A DNA stretch of 56,064 nucleotides from an uncultured Bacilli bacterium (GCA_947632415.1 CANRPB010000002.1:1-56064), one strand, 5' to 3'; counted from the first letter of the stretch, positions 21,369 to 29,140 are shown. Program-made: numbers and translations. The notes: generated from the letters alone by a model not told the origin.

Positions 21369-22301
21369 TTAACCCCAATCATCATCAGAGTCTTCGTCTT
21401 CATCCTCTTCCCAATCATCATGGGCTTTATCATTTTCCTTCAGCAGGTTAATATAATACTTTTCATTCTTTTTCGGAAGTGCCTCAATATCCCTTTCCTG
21501 ACACAGCTTATATAATTCCTTTGCTGTCATATCGGAATAATCCTGCTCTTCCTCCTCATCATCACCATCCCAATCATCCGAAGAATTTTCCTCATCATAC
21601 TCTTCCAACAGATCAATATAATACTTCGGCTTCATCTTAGGTTCTGCTTCTATATCACGTTCCTCACAAAGGTTATACAATTCCCTTGCAGACATTTCAG
21701 AATAATCAAGTTCCTCTTTCTCTTCCTTTGCCTTCTTACTCTTTGTCTTCGGAACATCTTCATCATCATCATTACCGTACTGTCCAGCATGTTCATCAGG
21801 ATATGCCTTATCCAGAATTTTCAAAAATGCTGATTTACTATACGGCTTTGCTTTTTCATTCCTAAATTTATTCTTATCCATTGGAACAACACTGAATGTT
21901 TTATTCTGCTGTTTACCAGTTACACTAATAACAAAATCACGATCAAGCAACGTTCCATAATTTTCATACATTGCTGCAATTGCTCCCAATGGTGAACAGT
22001 TATTCATGGGGTACATCAGAATCTTAACTTCCTTGGATTCATAATCCCATACAGACCATGCATATTGCGAACGTGTTCTAATTCCATCTTCCTCACAATA
22101 AATACAATTCCTACCAAAAATTTCCTGACACGGTACGTTAATATTTGCTTCAAAATTATCATGGAAGGTTACCTCAAATCCATCTTCCATATCACTTAAA
22201 AATCTTACCCTTTTCTTATCTCCATCCTTGAAGAAAATAAACTTCCCTTTGTTTTGCCCAGACCTCTGAGCATCCTGTTTAATTTTGTCCAATAATCCCA
22301 T
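21369..22301 (-). CDS. Single-stranded DNA-binding protein (gp32-like) with SAP-like repeats
   Basis: The N-terminal 170 residues resemble phage SSBs: FIFFKDGDKKRVRFL, FHDNF, a Cys set (C..C..C) near residues 58-69, AWSVWDY, and YGTLLDRDFVI...VVPMDK. Then two copies of a 30-residue SAP-like motif (DYSEMSARELYNLCEERDIE and QDYSDMTAKELYKLCQERDI) occur, and the last 20 residues are acidic like other SSB tails. It coats ssDNA and recruits partners. The motif is shared with the AT-hook protein. Confidence 0.85.
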   Translation of the reverse strand: MGLLDKIKQDAQRSGQNKGKFIFFKDGDKKRVRFLSDMEDGFEVTFHDNFEANINVPCQEIFGRNCIYCEEDGIRTRSQYAWSVWDYESKEVKILMYPMNNCSPLGAIAAMYENYGTLLDRDFVISVTGKQQNKTFSVVPMDKNKFRNEKAKPYSKSAFLKILDKAYPDEHAGQYGNDDDEDVPKTKSKKAKEEKEELDYSEMSARELYNLCEERDIEAEPKMKPKYYIDLLEEYDEENSSDDWDGDDEEEEQDYSDMTAKELYKLCQERDIEALPKKNEKYYINLLKENDKAHDDWEEDEDEDSDDDWG

Positions 22302-22458
22302 TTTAATTCTTCCTTTCTTAAAACAACTCCTGTATTATAGCGACTGTCGATAGACGCGCATACCATCTCACCTCTGTTCCTGAAACCTTACTCCCTTTGC
22401 AAATGTAAGTTCTAGGGTGATACTCTTTGCTTTGCGTAAGTGTTGACCAATTAAGCTG
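22302..22458 (-). ncRNA. Unusual intergenic segment, possible structured leader RNA
   Basis: The 157-nt gap upstream of the SSB gene is clearly richer in G and C than neighbouring gaps and has short complementary pieces, such as CTTAC...GTAAG (22387-22409). A TATAAT-like box with no good -35 lies near 22334. No ORF fits. A structured 5' leader controlling SSB synthesis or a small RNA is possible. I match it to no known RNA family. Confidence 0.35.
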
Positions 22459-23448
22459 TTACATTTGTTGTTTTACTTTATTCATTGTTTTTTTGTGCAT
22501 CATTTTAAATTGTTCTTCAGACATTTCGCCTGGGTCTTTAATTCCTTTCAAATAACAAAACCGAACAACTTTTCTAAATATAGTTCTCAAATATTTTGTA
22601 CCTTTTTTACCACATGTGTCATTATCCAGTGCACTCACGATTATTTTTACATTAGATTTTTTTAATTTCATTTCTTGTTCATATGACATTTTCCAACCTA
22701 ATATAGCAACAACGTTTTCTACACCATTCTGGATAAATTTTAACCTATCCATATAACCTTCCACAACAAACACAATGTCCTGATTTTCATAATCACCAAC
22801 CAATGTTGTGGCACGACTGAATCCTTCGTTATACAGATATTTACGTTTCTTTTCAATGTCTGGTAATGTTGTTCTACATACCCAACCTTTAAACATACCA
22901 TTGTCTAACATTGGAAATATAATTGCATATGATTTATTATATGTTACTTTTGCATGACATTTATTTAATGTGTATGGTGTGAAACCACGTTGTAACATAT
23001 ATTGTCTACACAATGTAACTTCATCTGATTCATCCTTCATCCAGTCCACTTTTGACAAACCATAATAATAGTCATATGCAATGTTATATAACTCTTTGTT
23101 ATCATACCTCCTTTTTCTAATTCTTGTATGATTATGTTCACTAACCTTCCTTACTTTATTTGATTTTAAAATTTTAAAATATTTTTGTAAGGTTTGTAAG
23201 TCATTTAATTTTGGATTCATTAAATGTACAAATTGATAAGCATCACCAAATGTATTACAACCAAAACAAAAGAACTTACCATCCTGCAAATCCACAATCA
23301 TACTCGGATTAACATCTTTGTGAAATGGACAAACAATTTTTAATTCACTAGAAGGATTATTTTCAATGTGTCCATAATACAACAATACTTTTTGTAAGTC
23401 CATTCCACTACACTTGAAAACATATGGATTTCCTTCTTTTATTTGCAT
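22459..23448 (-). CDS. DNA primase (DnaG-like, 329 aa)
   Basis: A CHC2 zinc finger (VCPFHKDVNPSM...FFCFGCNTF at about residues 39-65) is followed by a TOPRIM domain (FVVEGYMDRLKF and VSALDNDTCGKKG). The family makes RNA primers. There is no C-terminal helicase domain; 329 aa is short but complete for phage primases. It overlaps the next gene by 1 bp, and no phage replicative helicase was seen. Confidence 0.9.
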   Translation of the reverse strand: MQIKEGNPYVFKCSGMDLQKVLLYYGHIENNPSSELKIVCPFHKDVNPSMIVDLQDGKFFCFGCNTFGDAYQFVHLMNPKLNDLQTLQKYFKILKSNKVRKVSEHNHTRIRKRRYDNKELYNIAYDYYYGLSKVDWMKDESDEVTLCRQYMLQRGFTPYTLNKCHAKVTYNKSYAIIFPMLDNGMFKGWVCRTTLPDIEKKRKYLYNEGFSRATTLVGDYENQDIVFVVEGYMDRLKFIQNGVENVVAILGWKMSYEQEMKLKKSNVKIIVSALDNDTCGKKGTKYLRTIFRKVVRFCYLKGIKDPGEMSEEQFKMMHKKTMNKVKQQM

Positions 23449-23990
23449 TACTCTGTTTCCTTTACTTCGGATATTTTTAAATACCCTTCACTTTCTTTTA
23501 CTGTATAACAGCCTTTTAAATCGTCCAATGTAATTTCCCCAAGTTCACTTAATTCATCAAGCTTCTGTTTGTTCACTGTTTTTTCAACATTCACAAATGA
23601 TTTAAACTTTTTGGGGTTTACACCACAACTTTTTAAATAACGGATTAAACCATCCATATTTGTGATTACATACTTTTTATCCAGAAATTCATTCAACAAC
23701 TCTTTATCCACTTTTTCTTCCAATGCTGAAACATCAAATTCAATACGTTTCGGTCGTACATCAATTACCTTTAATGGTGTCTCTGCATCTTTAAACCTAC
23801 CATACTTTGCAATAAAGTTTAACTGATTAAACCCTTTTGCATTCATAAAGTTTCTAATCGTTGTCTGCAGTTCTTTCCGTTTTTCGTCATATTGTTTCTG
23901 AATGTATTTTACCTTTTCCTGGTAGTCATACAACTCCACAATGACTTGTTTAATGTGTTCATTTTCATCACTTTTTTTCTGCTTCGACAT
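23448..23990 (-). CDS. Hypothetical protein with coiled coil (180 aa)
   Basis: Residues 10-55 form a probable coiled coil (YDYQEKVKYIQKQYDEKRKE), followed by an alpha/beta part with KSCGVNPKKFKSF. AAGGATACC is its ribosome site. It lies between a SAP-like protein and the primase, so a replication accessory role is inferred. Confidence 0.7.
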   Translation of the reverse strand: MSKQKKSDENEHIKQVIVELYDYQEKVKYIQKQYDEKRKELQTTIRNFMNAKGFNQLNFIAKYGRFKDAETPLKVIDVRPKRIEFDVSALEEKVDKELLNEFLDKKYVITNMDGLIRYLKSCGVNPKKFKSFVNVEKTVNKQKLDELSELGEITLDDLKGCYTVKESEGYLKISEVKETE

Positions 23991-24519
23991 TTTTATGGTA
24001 TCCTTTCAGAATATTCAGAATTACCCTAGGCCAACGTTCCCCAACTCTTACCCACAAAACATTCTCATAAGGAACAACAAATTCCCAGTTAAATTCTGTC
24101 ACCAGCTTTACCATCCTACGCTTGGAACTACGATTTACCAATGCTGCTGTTCTCGGTTTTCCTTTGTTGTCAACAAAACACATTAACGTTCCAGGTTCAG
24201 CTTCCTCGATGTATTTTGTACGATCAATAAATTTAATTTCAACAGGATTCTGTTCTACAACCTTTTCCTCTGTTACATCCACTGTGTTTTCAACCACAAG
24301 GTTTTCGACAACAAAATCATCCGCTGTAATTACATCTGATATAGGTTCCTCTGTGAAATGTCCAATTATGATATTTTCATCCACACCATTTAACAAACCA
24401 GTTATCAGTTCATCCTTTGACAATTTTGTTTTTCCCTTGTACCTCGGAACATTAAACCTTTTTGCCAATGCCTCCAATTCAGTTTTTGTTTTTCCTTCCA
24501 ACATTTCCCTTGTTGACAT
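23968..24519 (-). CDS. Hypothetical protein with SAP-like N-terminus (183 aa)
   Basis: Residues 1-50 (LEGKTKTELEALAKRFNVPR) resemble SAP or Rho-N helical motifs. A Val/Glu-rich linker follows, then a beta domain with KPRTAALVNRSSKRR and WEFVVPYENVLWVRVG. AGGAGG precedes ATG 24519. First protein gene after the tRNAs. Related unknowns occur in many gut phages. Confidence 0.7.
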   Translation of the reverse strand: MSTREMLEGKTKTELEALAKRFNVPRYKGKTKLSKDELITGLLNGVDENIIIGHFTEEPISDVITADDFVVENLVVENTVDVTEEKVVEQNPVEIKFIDRTKYIEEAEPGTLMCFVDNKGKPRTAALVNRSSKRRMVKLVTEFNWEFVVPYENVLWVRVGERWPRVILNILKGYHKNVEAEKK

Positions 24520-24563
24520 ATTAGTCCTCCTTTTTAATTAAAAAAATTTTTTTAAAACTACAA

Positions 24564-24635
24564 TGTGCATGACAGGGATCGAACCTGCACCTTTTAAACC
24601 ATTAAGGTATATGCTACCAATTACACCACATACAC
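24564..24635 (-). tRNA. tRNA-like gene, identity unclear
   Basis: A 7-bp acceptor (GTGTATG/CATGCAC), a D arm with AATTGGTA, and a T arm GCAGG-TTCGATC-CCTGT give a 72-nt tRNA shape. The anticodon arm is odd: the best helix is ACCTT/AAGGT with a 10-nt loop rather than 7. Standard 5-7-5 folding needs mismatches. TAA and GGT are possible anticodons, with low confidence. CCA is not encoded. Confidence 0.6.
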
Positions 24636-24671
24636 ACCTTACTATGACAAAAACGAAAGAAAGGATATGTA

Positions 24672-24692
24672 CCCATGCTCGGCAAACATGGG
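24672..24692 (-). other. Hairpin between the two tRNAs
   Basis: ACCCATG-type arms CCCATG (24672-24677) and CATGGG (24687-24692) form a 6-bp stem with a 9-nt loop. It may help tRNA precursor processing. Confidence 0.45.
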
Positions 24693-24694
24693 AG

Positions 24695-24765
24695 TGGGGG
24701 TAGTTGGAATTGAACCAACGATACAGGAGTCAAAGTCCCGTGCCTTACCTCTTGGCGATACCCCT
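24695..24765 (-). tRNA. tRNA-Gln (TTG)
   Basis: The cloverleaf is clear: acceptor AGGGGTA/TACCCCC with a weak first pair (A-C) as tolerated in tRNA-Gln, D arm with GCCAAGAGGTAAGGC, anticodon stem CGGGA/TCCTG with loop CTTTGAC and anticodon TTG, T arm GTTGG-TTCAATT-CCAAC. It reads CAA. The 3' CCA is not encoded. Confidence 0.92.
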
Positions 24766-24770
24766 AAATA

Positions 24771-24832
24771 AAACAAGGAAATTCTTTATTATTACATCCT
24801 GCACAAAACATAACAATAAAGTTTCCTTGTTT
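24771..24832 (-). other. Large imperfect stem-loop upstream of tRNA-Gln
   Basis: An 11-bp outer stem (AAACAAGGAAA with TTTCCTTGTTT) and an inner TTTATTATTA/TAACAATAAA helix with one mismatch enclose a short loop. It abuts the 5' end of tRNA-Gln on the minus transcript and may be an RNase processing signal. Confidence 0.5.
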
Positions 24833-24939
24833 GTTTCAAATATACATTGATGTAAATTATTTGTTATTTAACTGTTTTGTACATCACATTTTTGTACTTT
24901 ACTGTTTTTGTTATTAAACAATTACCTCCTTCAGTTTTT

Positions 24940-24967
24940 ATAACCAATGTTATATTTGTTATGTTAT
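24940..24967. promoter_or_regulatory. Tandem ATAAC-N4-GTTAT operators over a start site
   Basis: ATAACCAATGTTAT (24940-24953) is a perfect palindrome; ATTTGTTATGTTAT (24954-24967) abuts it with an intact right arm. They lie just downstream of the -10 at 24972-24977, covering the transcription start. This is where a repressor would block the promoter. Confidence 0.6.
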
Positions 24968-24971
24968 TTGT

Positions 24972-25000
24972 ATTATAACACAACCGCTATGGAATGTCAA
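24972..25000 (-). promoter_or_regulatory. SigA promoter, perfect consensus (replication operon)
   Basis: Minus strand TTGACA (25000-24995), 17 bp, TATAAT (24977-24972). Upstream is the A-tract block also seen before 6117. It drives the tRNAs and the replication/nucleotide genes. Confidence 0.88.
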
Positions 25001-25043
25001 TACCCAAATTAAACTTTTTTAAAAAATTTTAACCGTGTATTTG

Positions 25044-25057
25044 CCCCATTTACGGGG
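25044..25057. other. Short relative of the 72-nt element (copy D)
   Basis: CCCC-ATTTAC-GGGG forms a 4-bp hairpin and is preceded by GTGTATTTG, the same flank as copy C (CGTATTTGCCCC). The inner part of the element is missing. It sits between two promoters. Confidence 0.4.
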
Positions 25058-25065
25058 TTGTTTTC

Positions 25066-25094
25066 ATTATACATATAAATGGTGGGGTTGTCAA
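25066..25094 (-). promoter_or_regulatory. Second SigA promoter, perfect consensus
   Basis: Minus strand TTGACA (25094-25089), 17 bp, TATAAT (25071-25066). It fires into the promoter at 24972, giving tandem promoters for the replication operon. The 24520-25124 gap holds both promoters, operators, hairpins and two tRNAs. Confidence 0.85.
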
Positions 25095-25124
25095 TAAAAG
25101 TTTGTGTATGGGCTTCCAGCGTGG

Positions 25125-25448
25125 TTACAGGGCTATGTTACAATACCCTGAGCATAATAAATAATCAGCAGTGTTGATTATATCCAATCCATAGGAATCA
25201 ATAAAGCTACACATGAACTCTTCCCATTCTAATGGAACAATAATACCATAAGAAAATATCCAAGCATGAACAAGTTCATGGATTAACACTTTACGTTTGA
25301 GATCACCAACAAGTTTATCATACAGAAATATGGACATAACATTTAAGTCTGTTACACCAAGGGTTAAGGAACCATCACTCCTGCTGAGGTCTTTTTTATT
25401 ATGCGTATAGATTATTTTCCATTCATAACCATTTACATTAACAGTCAT
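25125..25448 (-). CDS. Small zinc metallopeptidase-like protein (107 aa)
   Basis: LIHELVHAWIF contains HExxH, and EWEEFMCSFID downstream gives the likely third ligand Glu, as in small phage metallopeptidases of the ImmA/SprT-like type. Its AGGAGG site (25484-25489) is 35 nt from the ATG, but a hairpin at 25458-25479 would loop out most of the gap. Function in the late operon is unknown. Confidence 0.7.
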   Translation of the reverse strand: MTVNVNGYEWKIIYTHNKKDLSRSDGSLTLGVTDLNVMSIFLYDKLVGDLKRKVLIHELVHAWIFSYGIIVPLEWEEFMCSFIDSYGLDIINTADYLLCSGYCNIAL

Positions 25449-25457
25449 AATAAGTAA

Positions 25458-25479
25458 GGGAGCGGATTATTCCACTCCC
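25458..25479 (-). promoter_or_regulatory. Hairpin between ribosome site and start codon
   Basis: GGGAG-C-GGA / TCC-A-CTCCC forms a strong stem with loop TTAT. It separates AGGAGG (25484-25489) from the ATG at 25448 and would bring them within about 13 nt, like the folded initiator of T4 gene 38. Confidence 0.5.
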
Positions 25480-25492
25480 CATACCTCCTATC

Positions 25493-26185
25493 TTACATAT
25501 TCACTAATTTGTTAAGCTTTGCTTTCCAAGCCTGCTTTTCCGTGGGTGACATATCAGATATAACATTCCTTGCCATATCCTCTAAGTCTTCCATAAATTC
25601 ATCAAGCTCTTCCATACGTTTTCTATTTCCTTCAGGTTCATCCTTTTTATAGTTACGTCTATTATTCATGTATTTATCATAAGAGTAACCATAACGAGAA
25701 TTGCTATTGGAACTCGAGTTGCTTCTTGAACCAGAACTCCTACCACTATTGGAACTATATGGAGCATACATACGTCCTTCATTCAAATCCATATCACGCA
25801 TATCCTCACTCATATGCATGTAAGGTTCATTCATCATGATAGGGGATTCATAATATCTTTTGGAAGTATACCTTCCACGACTATCCCTACGTTGTCCACG
25901 ATAATATCTTTTTTCCATAGGACCATCTTCATCATAGTCTTCCCCATATTCTGATTCTTCCATTGCTTCCATAATCTGCTTATAATAACAAGCTTTAATT
26001 ATTTTTTCTTTTCCTTCACAAACATCTTTCCACATGTCAATCACTTCACCCATTTCCTCTGTATCAACATGTTCTGTACCATTTGCAAATTCAGATTTAA
26101 TAACCTCTTGTAATTTTTCACAGATTTCTTTTGCAAACTTTGTTTCCTCTTCCAGTTTCATTTTAACAACACTCTCTTCGTGCAT
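25493..26185 (-). CDS. Low-complexity acidic/Arg-Ser protein (230 aa)
   Basis: N-terminal helices are Glu-rich. The middle is disordered and Arg/Tyr/Ser-rich (KRYYRGQRRDSRGRYTSKRY, then RSSGSRSNSSSNSNS). A C-terminal helix EELDEFMEDLEDMARNV ends it. Proteins like this are usual near the end of gut-phage structural operons; role unknown. Start 26185 follows AAGGAGG. Confidence 0.7.
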   Translation of the reverse strand: MHEESVVKMKLEEETKFAKEICEKLQEVIKSEFANGTEHVDTEEMGEVIDMWKDVCEGKEKIIKACYYKQIMEAMEESEYGEDYDEDGPMEKRYYRGQRRDSRGRYTSKRYYESPIMMNEPYMHMSEDMRDMDLNEGRMYAPYSSNSGRSSGSRSNSSSNSNSRYGYSYDKYMNNRRNYKKDEPEGNRKRMEELDEFMEDLEDMARNVISDMSPTEKQAWKAKLNKLVNM

Positions 26186-26198
26186 ATTTAACACCTCC

Positions 26199-26618
26199 TT
26201 ATGCTGTTCTTACAACTGTTAAGTTTGCATTTTGAACCAATACACTTTGTGTGGAAGTGTTTTCCAATGCAACCGTTACACAACATCCCTTAGGTACTTT
26301 AATATATGCCTGTGAGGAAACATTGAAATATTCACCCACAGCTGCAGGAGTTGCAATACCAGTTGTAGATTGTAATGATTCACCATCAATAGAAAGTGCT
26401 AAAGAAATAGGACCAGTACCACCTTCGGGCAAAGCAATATTTGCACTATAATCTACAAGAAATGTTGCAAAGCATTGGTTGCCTGTGTTTCTTAATGTTA
26501 TAATACCACTACCTTCCCTGTGCAGTATGGAACAATTACCACATACAGGAGTATCTGTAAATAAAACATTTTGATTTTGTAAAACTGTTTGAACCGCATT
26601 AGCAACAAATTCAGCCAT
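26199..26618 (-). CDS. BclA/C1q-like virion surface protein (139 aa)
   Basis: All-beta sequence with TPVCGNCSILHREGSG, TGPISLALSIDGE and KVPKGCCVTVALENTST. I know this family from many gut phages and bacterial prophages; its pattern resembles the C-terminal trimeric domain of BclA-type proteins. Probably a capsid or tail surface decoration. GGGAGG precedes the ATG. Confidence 0.65.
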   Translation of the reverse strand: MAEFVANAVQTVLQNQNVLFTDTPVCGNCSILHREGSGIITLRNTGNQCFATFLVDYSANIALPEGGTGPISLALSIDGESLQSTTGIATPAAVGEYFNVSSQAYIKVPKGCCVTVALENTSTQSVLVQNANLTVVRTA

Positions 26619-26838
26619 TGTTAAATCCCTCCCCTAACATACCAAACATTTTAGCTCTCCATTCTTTATTATCCAAATCGGACTTTCTTTTTGCTTCATC
26701 TAATTTTTCCTGATTCTCTTTCATTTCAATTCTGTTAAGCAGATAAACCAAAAAGTTAACTTCTTCCAATGTAGGGTTTTCTTTTTGCATAATAGATTCA
26801 GCAAACTCTTCAAATTTCTTTTCAATCTTCTCTTTCAT
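26611..26838 (-). CDS. Hypothetical helical protein (75 aa)
   Basis: Highly charged coiled-coil-like helices (KEKIEKKFEEFAESIM). ATG 26838 follows AAAGGAG; the longer frame lacks a site. It overlaps the surface protein gene by 8 bp. Confidence 0.6.
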   Translation of the reverse strand: MKEKIEKKFEEFAESIMQKENPTLEEVNFLVYLLNRIEMKENQEKLDEAKRKSDLDNKEWRAKMFGMLGEGFNNG

Positions 26839-26926
26839 ATTAGCTCCTTTCATAAAACAAGGACAAACCAATTATAAAAATCAGCCTGCCCTTGTAACGA
26901 GTAAAACTGTTTATTAAACAGACAAC

Positions 26927-27121
26927 CTAATCTTTATTAGATAAATACCCCAATATTTTCTTATTCTGTTCTATAATTGTTTCCAGATATTCTTTGTTTT
27001 GTTTTTGCAATTCCTGCATTATTTCATTATTGGTTGAATCACTTGAAGCCCAAGCTAAGGTTAAAATCTGTAAAACAAATTCTGTTATCTGTAACCAATT
27101 ACAGAAATTTTGGTCATTCAT
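26927..27121 (-). CDS. Hypothetical protein (64 aa)
   Basis: One amphipathic or membrane-edge helix (ITEFVLQILTLAWASS) and a Glu/Lys-rich helix. Its ATG overlaps the TGA of the 297-aa gene (ATGA), so translation is coupled. A small hairpin lies between 26872 and 26926. Confidence 0.55.
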   Translation of the reverse strand: MNDQNFCNWLQITEFVLQILTLAWASSDSTNNEIMQELQKQNKEYLETIIEQNKKILGYLSNKD

Positions 27122-28014
27122 CAGAATTGATAACCATTACCATTGCAACCACAACCGCAACAACCATTGTTATAGTTTGCAAGAACCTGATTAGACCAGT
27201 TACCAAGGCCACACGGCGAAGGACCAGGATAACAAGGTACAGACCTCGGGTTAATCATGTTGTCAACCTGGTTCACAATATACTGAGCCGTTTTTTCATC
27301 ACCACATGCGGACAATCTAGAACGAAGGTCAGCAATTGTTTCATCCTTTGCATCAATCTTACTTTGTACAAGGAAGTCATACAGCATTCTGGTATTTGCA
27401 TTATTGTTGTCAATAATATCTCTTACCTGATTCTGCATATTGTTATTGATTGCACAAGTATCAGCAACCATCTGATTCTGAATAGCTAACTGACCAGCTT
27501 GTGTTTTGCAGCAACAATCATTCACTGCAGCTTGCAATGCATTTGCATTCTGTAATGCCGTAATATTCTGTGCATTAGCAGTTTGCAGATTAGAAATGTT
27601 CATTGCATTTAAGGACTGCTGAATTGCATTTGTGTTCGCATTACCCTGAGCGGCAACTTCCGCAAATCCCTGACAAAGAATATTCTGAATACCAGAGAAT
27701 CCATTCAGAAGACTTGTGTTCATTGCATAGAATCCATCACACAGACCTTGCTGTACACCACGAACAGCACCTTCAAGGTCATTGAAGTTCATATCCATGC
27801 AAAGGTCCCCACGAGTAAGAGCAGCACTGGTTGCACCGTTTCCACCTTGGTTTCCACCCCAGCCACCATTACCCCAGCCAAAGATGAGAGCGAAAAGGAT
27901 TATAACAATCCACCAGCCACCGTCCATCCCCCAGCCATTACCATTTCCAGAATTACCATTACCAGAAACAGGAGCTACAGCCAAGGAGTACGGAATGTTA
28001 CATGAGTTAAACAT
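27121..28014 (-). CDS. Gly/Asn/Cys-rich membrane-anchored protein (297 aa)
   Basis: The N-terminus has a Gly/Asn-rich stretch and a membrane helix (GGWWIVIILFALIFGWGNGG). The centre is Ala/Asn/Gln-rich with repeated ANA motifs and a CCC triplet; the end has CCGCGCNG. This protein type is widespread in human-gut siphophages; its function is unknown, perhaps virion-associated or membrane-acting at infection. AGGAGG precedes the ATG. Confidence 0.7.
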   Translation of the reverse strand: MFNSCNIPYSLAVAPVSGNGNSGNGNGWGMDGGWWIVIILFALIFGWGNGGWGGNQGGNGATSAALTRGDLCMDMNFNDLEGAVRGVQQGLCDGFYAMNTSLLNGFSGIQNILCQGFAEVAAQGNANTNAIQQSLNAMNISNLQTANAQNITALQNANALQAAVNDCCCKTQAGQLAIQNQMVADTCAINNNMQNQVRDIIDNNNANTRMLYDFLVQSKIDAKDETIADLRSRLSACGDEKTAQYIVNQVDNMINPRSVPCYPGPSPCGLGNWSNQVLANYNNGCCGCGCNGNGYQF

Positions 28015-28045
28015 ATTGGTTTCCTCCTTTATTTATTTTACACAA

Positions 28046-28080
28046 AGAGGATAAATATTTTTATGTGCGCACAATCCTCT
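28046..28080 (-). other. Stem-loop upstream of the 297-aa gene
   Basis: AGAGGAT (28046-28052) pairs with ATCCTCT (28074-28080), with a TGTGCGCACA palindrome in the loop. Another intercistronic hairpin without a U-tract. Confidence 0.5.
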
Positions 28081-28088
28081 ATTATGTA

Positions 28089-28319
28089 CTACATAAATCC
28101 AAAATGTCTTTTTATATCATTACTAACTTGTTCTACCGTTGTTCCTTTTTCTTTGCTAATATTTTCAGCCATTTGTTGTAAACCTTGTACATCACCATTT
28201 CTATACATATTCAAAACATTTTGTGCCAATGGATTGTTAGCTATTTTGGGATTTCTCATAAACTGGTCAATCATAGCAGGTGGATTAAACATTGCTTGTA
28301 ATAATTGCATAGGATTCAT
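28089..28319 (-). CDS. Hypothetical small protein (76 aa)
   Basis: Helical, Met/Asn/Gln-rich (NPMQLLQAMFNPPAMIDQF) and similar to small unknowns beside the Gly/Asn-rich protein in other gut phages. AAGGTG precedes ATG 28319; 2 bp separate it from the next gene. Confidence 0.6.
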   Translation of the reverse strand: MNPMQLLQAMFNPPAMIDQFMRNPKIANNPLAQNVLNMYRNGDVQGLQQMAENISKEKGTTVEQVSNDIKRHFGFM

Positions 28320-28321
28320 TA

Positions 28322-28813
28322 TTACTCACCTTCCTTTTTATTTCTATTGTTAGACGGTTTATTAAATCCAGAAATTGTTGTACTAAGTTCTTCCAATTTA
28401 GAAGTTATATCATCAAAACGTTTTGTAAACATTTCAGAAATTTCATTCTTTATTTTATCTTCAACAGACATCGGTTTTTCATCTTCCGAAGGTTTATATA
28501 TAACTGTTTTTATTGTTCCTTCTTTGTTCCATGATTTTACATATATTTCAGTTAAATCATTTCTTGGGAATAATGCAACCCCACCATTCATAGGTATTTC
28601 ATTCGGAACAATATTTTCAGCACTTGGAACAAACCTACCACTTATTTCTTGTACAGCTGGTTGTACTACTGGTTGCTGTACACTTGCATAATTATATTGT
28701 GGTTGAACTGGCTGCTGATAAGTTTGCATTGCAGTTTGTACAGGAAATTGTACAGGATTCATAGTTTGTGGATTTTGATAAGGCATTACATAGTTGTTTC
28801 CATAGCCTGGCAT
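28322..28813 (-). CDS. Pro/Gln-rich hypothetical virion-region protein (163 aa)
   Basis: Residues 1-50 are Gln/Pro/Tyr-rich and disordered. Then ENIVPNEIPMNGGVALFPRN and SWNKEGTIKTVIY form a beta motif found in many gut-phage unknowns, followed by a helical C-terminus. It may be a small structural or scaffolding-like component. AGGAGG precedes the ATG. Confidence 0.65.
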   Translation of the reverse strand: MPGYGNNYVMPYQNPQTMNPVQFPVQTAMQTYQQPVQPQYNYASVQQPVVQPAVQEISGRFVPSAENIVPNEIPMNGGVALFPRNDLTEIYVKSWNKEGTIKTVIYKPSEDEKPMSVEDKIKNEISEMFTKRFDDITSKLEELSTTISGFNKPSNNRNKKEGE

Positions 28814-28992
28814 TTTTGTTTCCTCCTTTTAATAATTTTATTTAATATATTTTCCTTTGTTGTACTATGTGATACTTCCTCTAATGTTAATTTGTTTACA
28901 CGTAAAATGGAATCTTTTAATTCATTCCAATTCTCTAAAGGAATTTTATCCAAAGCATCAACAAAAGTGTCCATAACAATAATGCTATACAT
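28786..28992 (-). CDS. Hypothetical protein (68 aa)
   Basis: Begins MYSIIVMDTFVDALDKIPLE and ends in a basic helix. ATG 28992 follows GGAGG. The start is 109 bp after the terminator at 29101-29140, with a possible weak promoter (TATAAT at 29029-29024, poor -35). Confidence 0.55.
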   Translation of the reverse strand: MYSIIVMDTFVDALDKIPLENWNELKDSILRVNKLTLEEVSHSTTKENILNKIIKRRKQKCQAMETTM

Positions 28993-29100
28993 TCGTTTAA
29001 CCTCCAATTCATTTTATATTTTTATTATACATGATATAATTGGGAATAAATCTAAGAAAAGTTTAATAGAAAACTAAAGAAAATATACTGAAAAATTACT

Positions 29101-29140
29101 CAAAAAAATAGAGCCACCACAATCACAGTAATGACTCTAT
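29101..29140 (-). terminator. Rho-independent terminator
   Basis: ATAGAG-C-CA (29108-29116) pairs with TG-A-CTCTAT (29132-29140), and on the minus strand the stem is followed by seven U residues. It overlaps the TGA of the sigma-like gene at 29123. Confidence 0.75.

Noticed and set aside
24672..24692. Third tRNA between the two tRNAs
   Set aside because: Only one hairpin is present; there are no T-arm or acceptor sequences.
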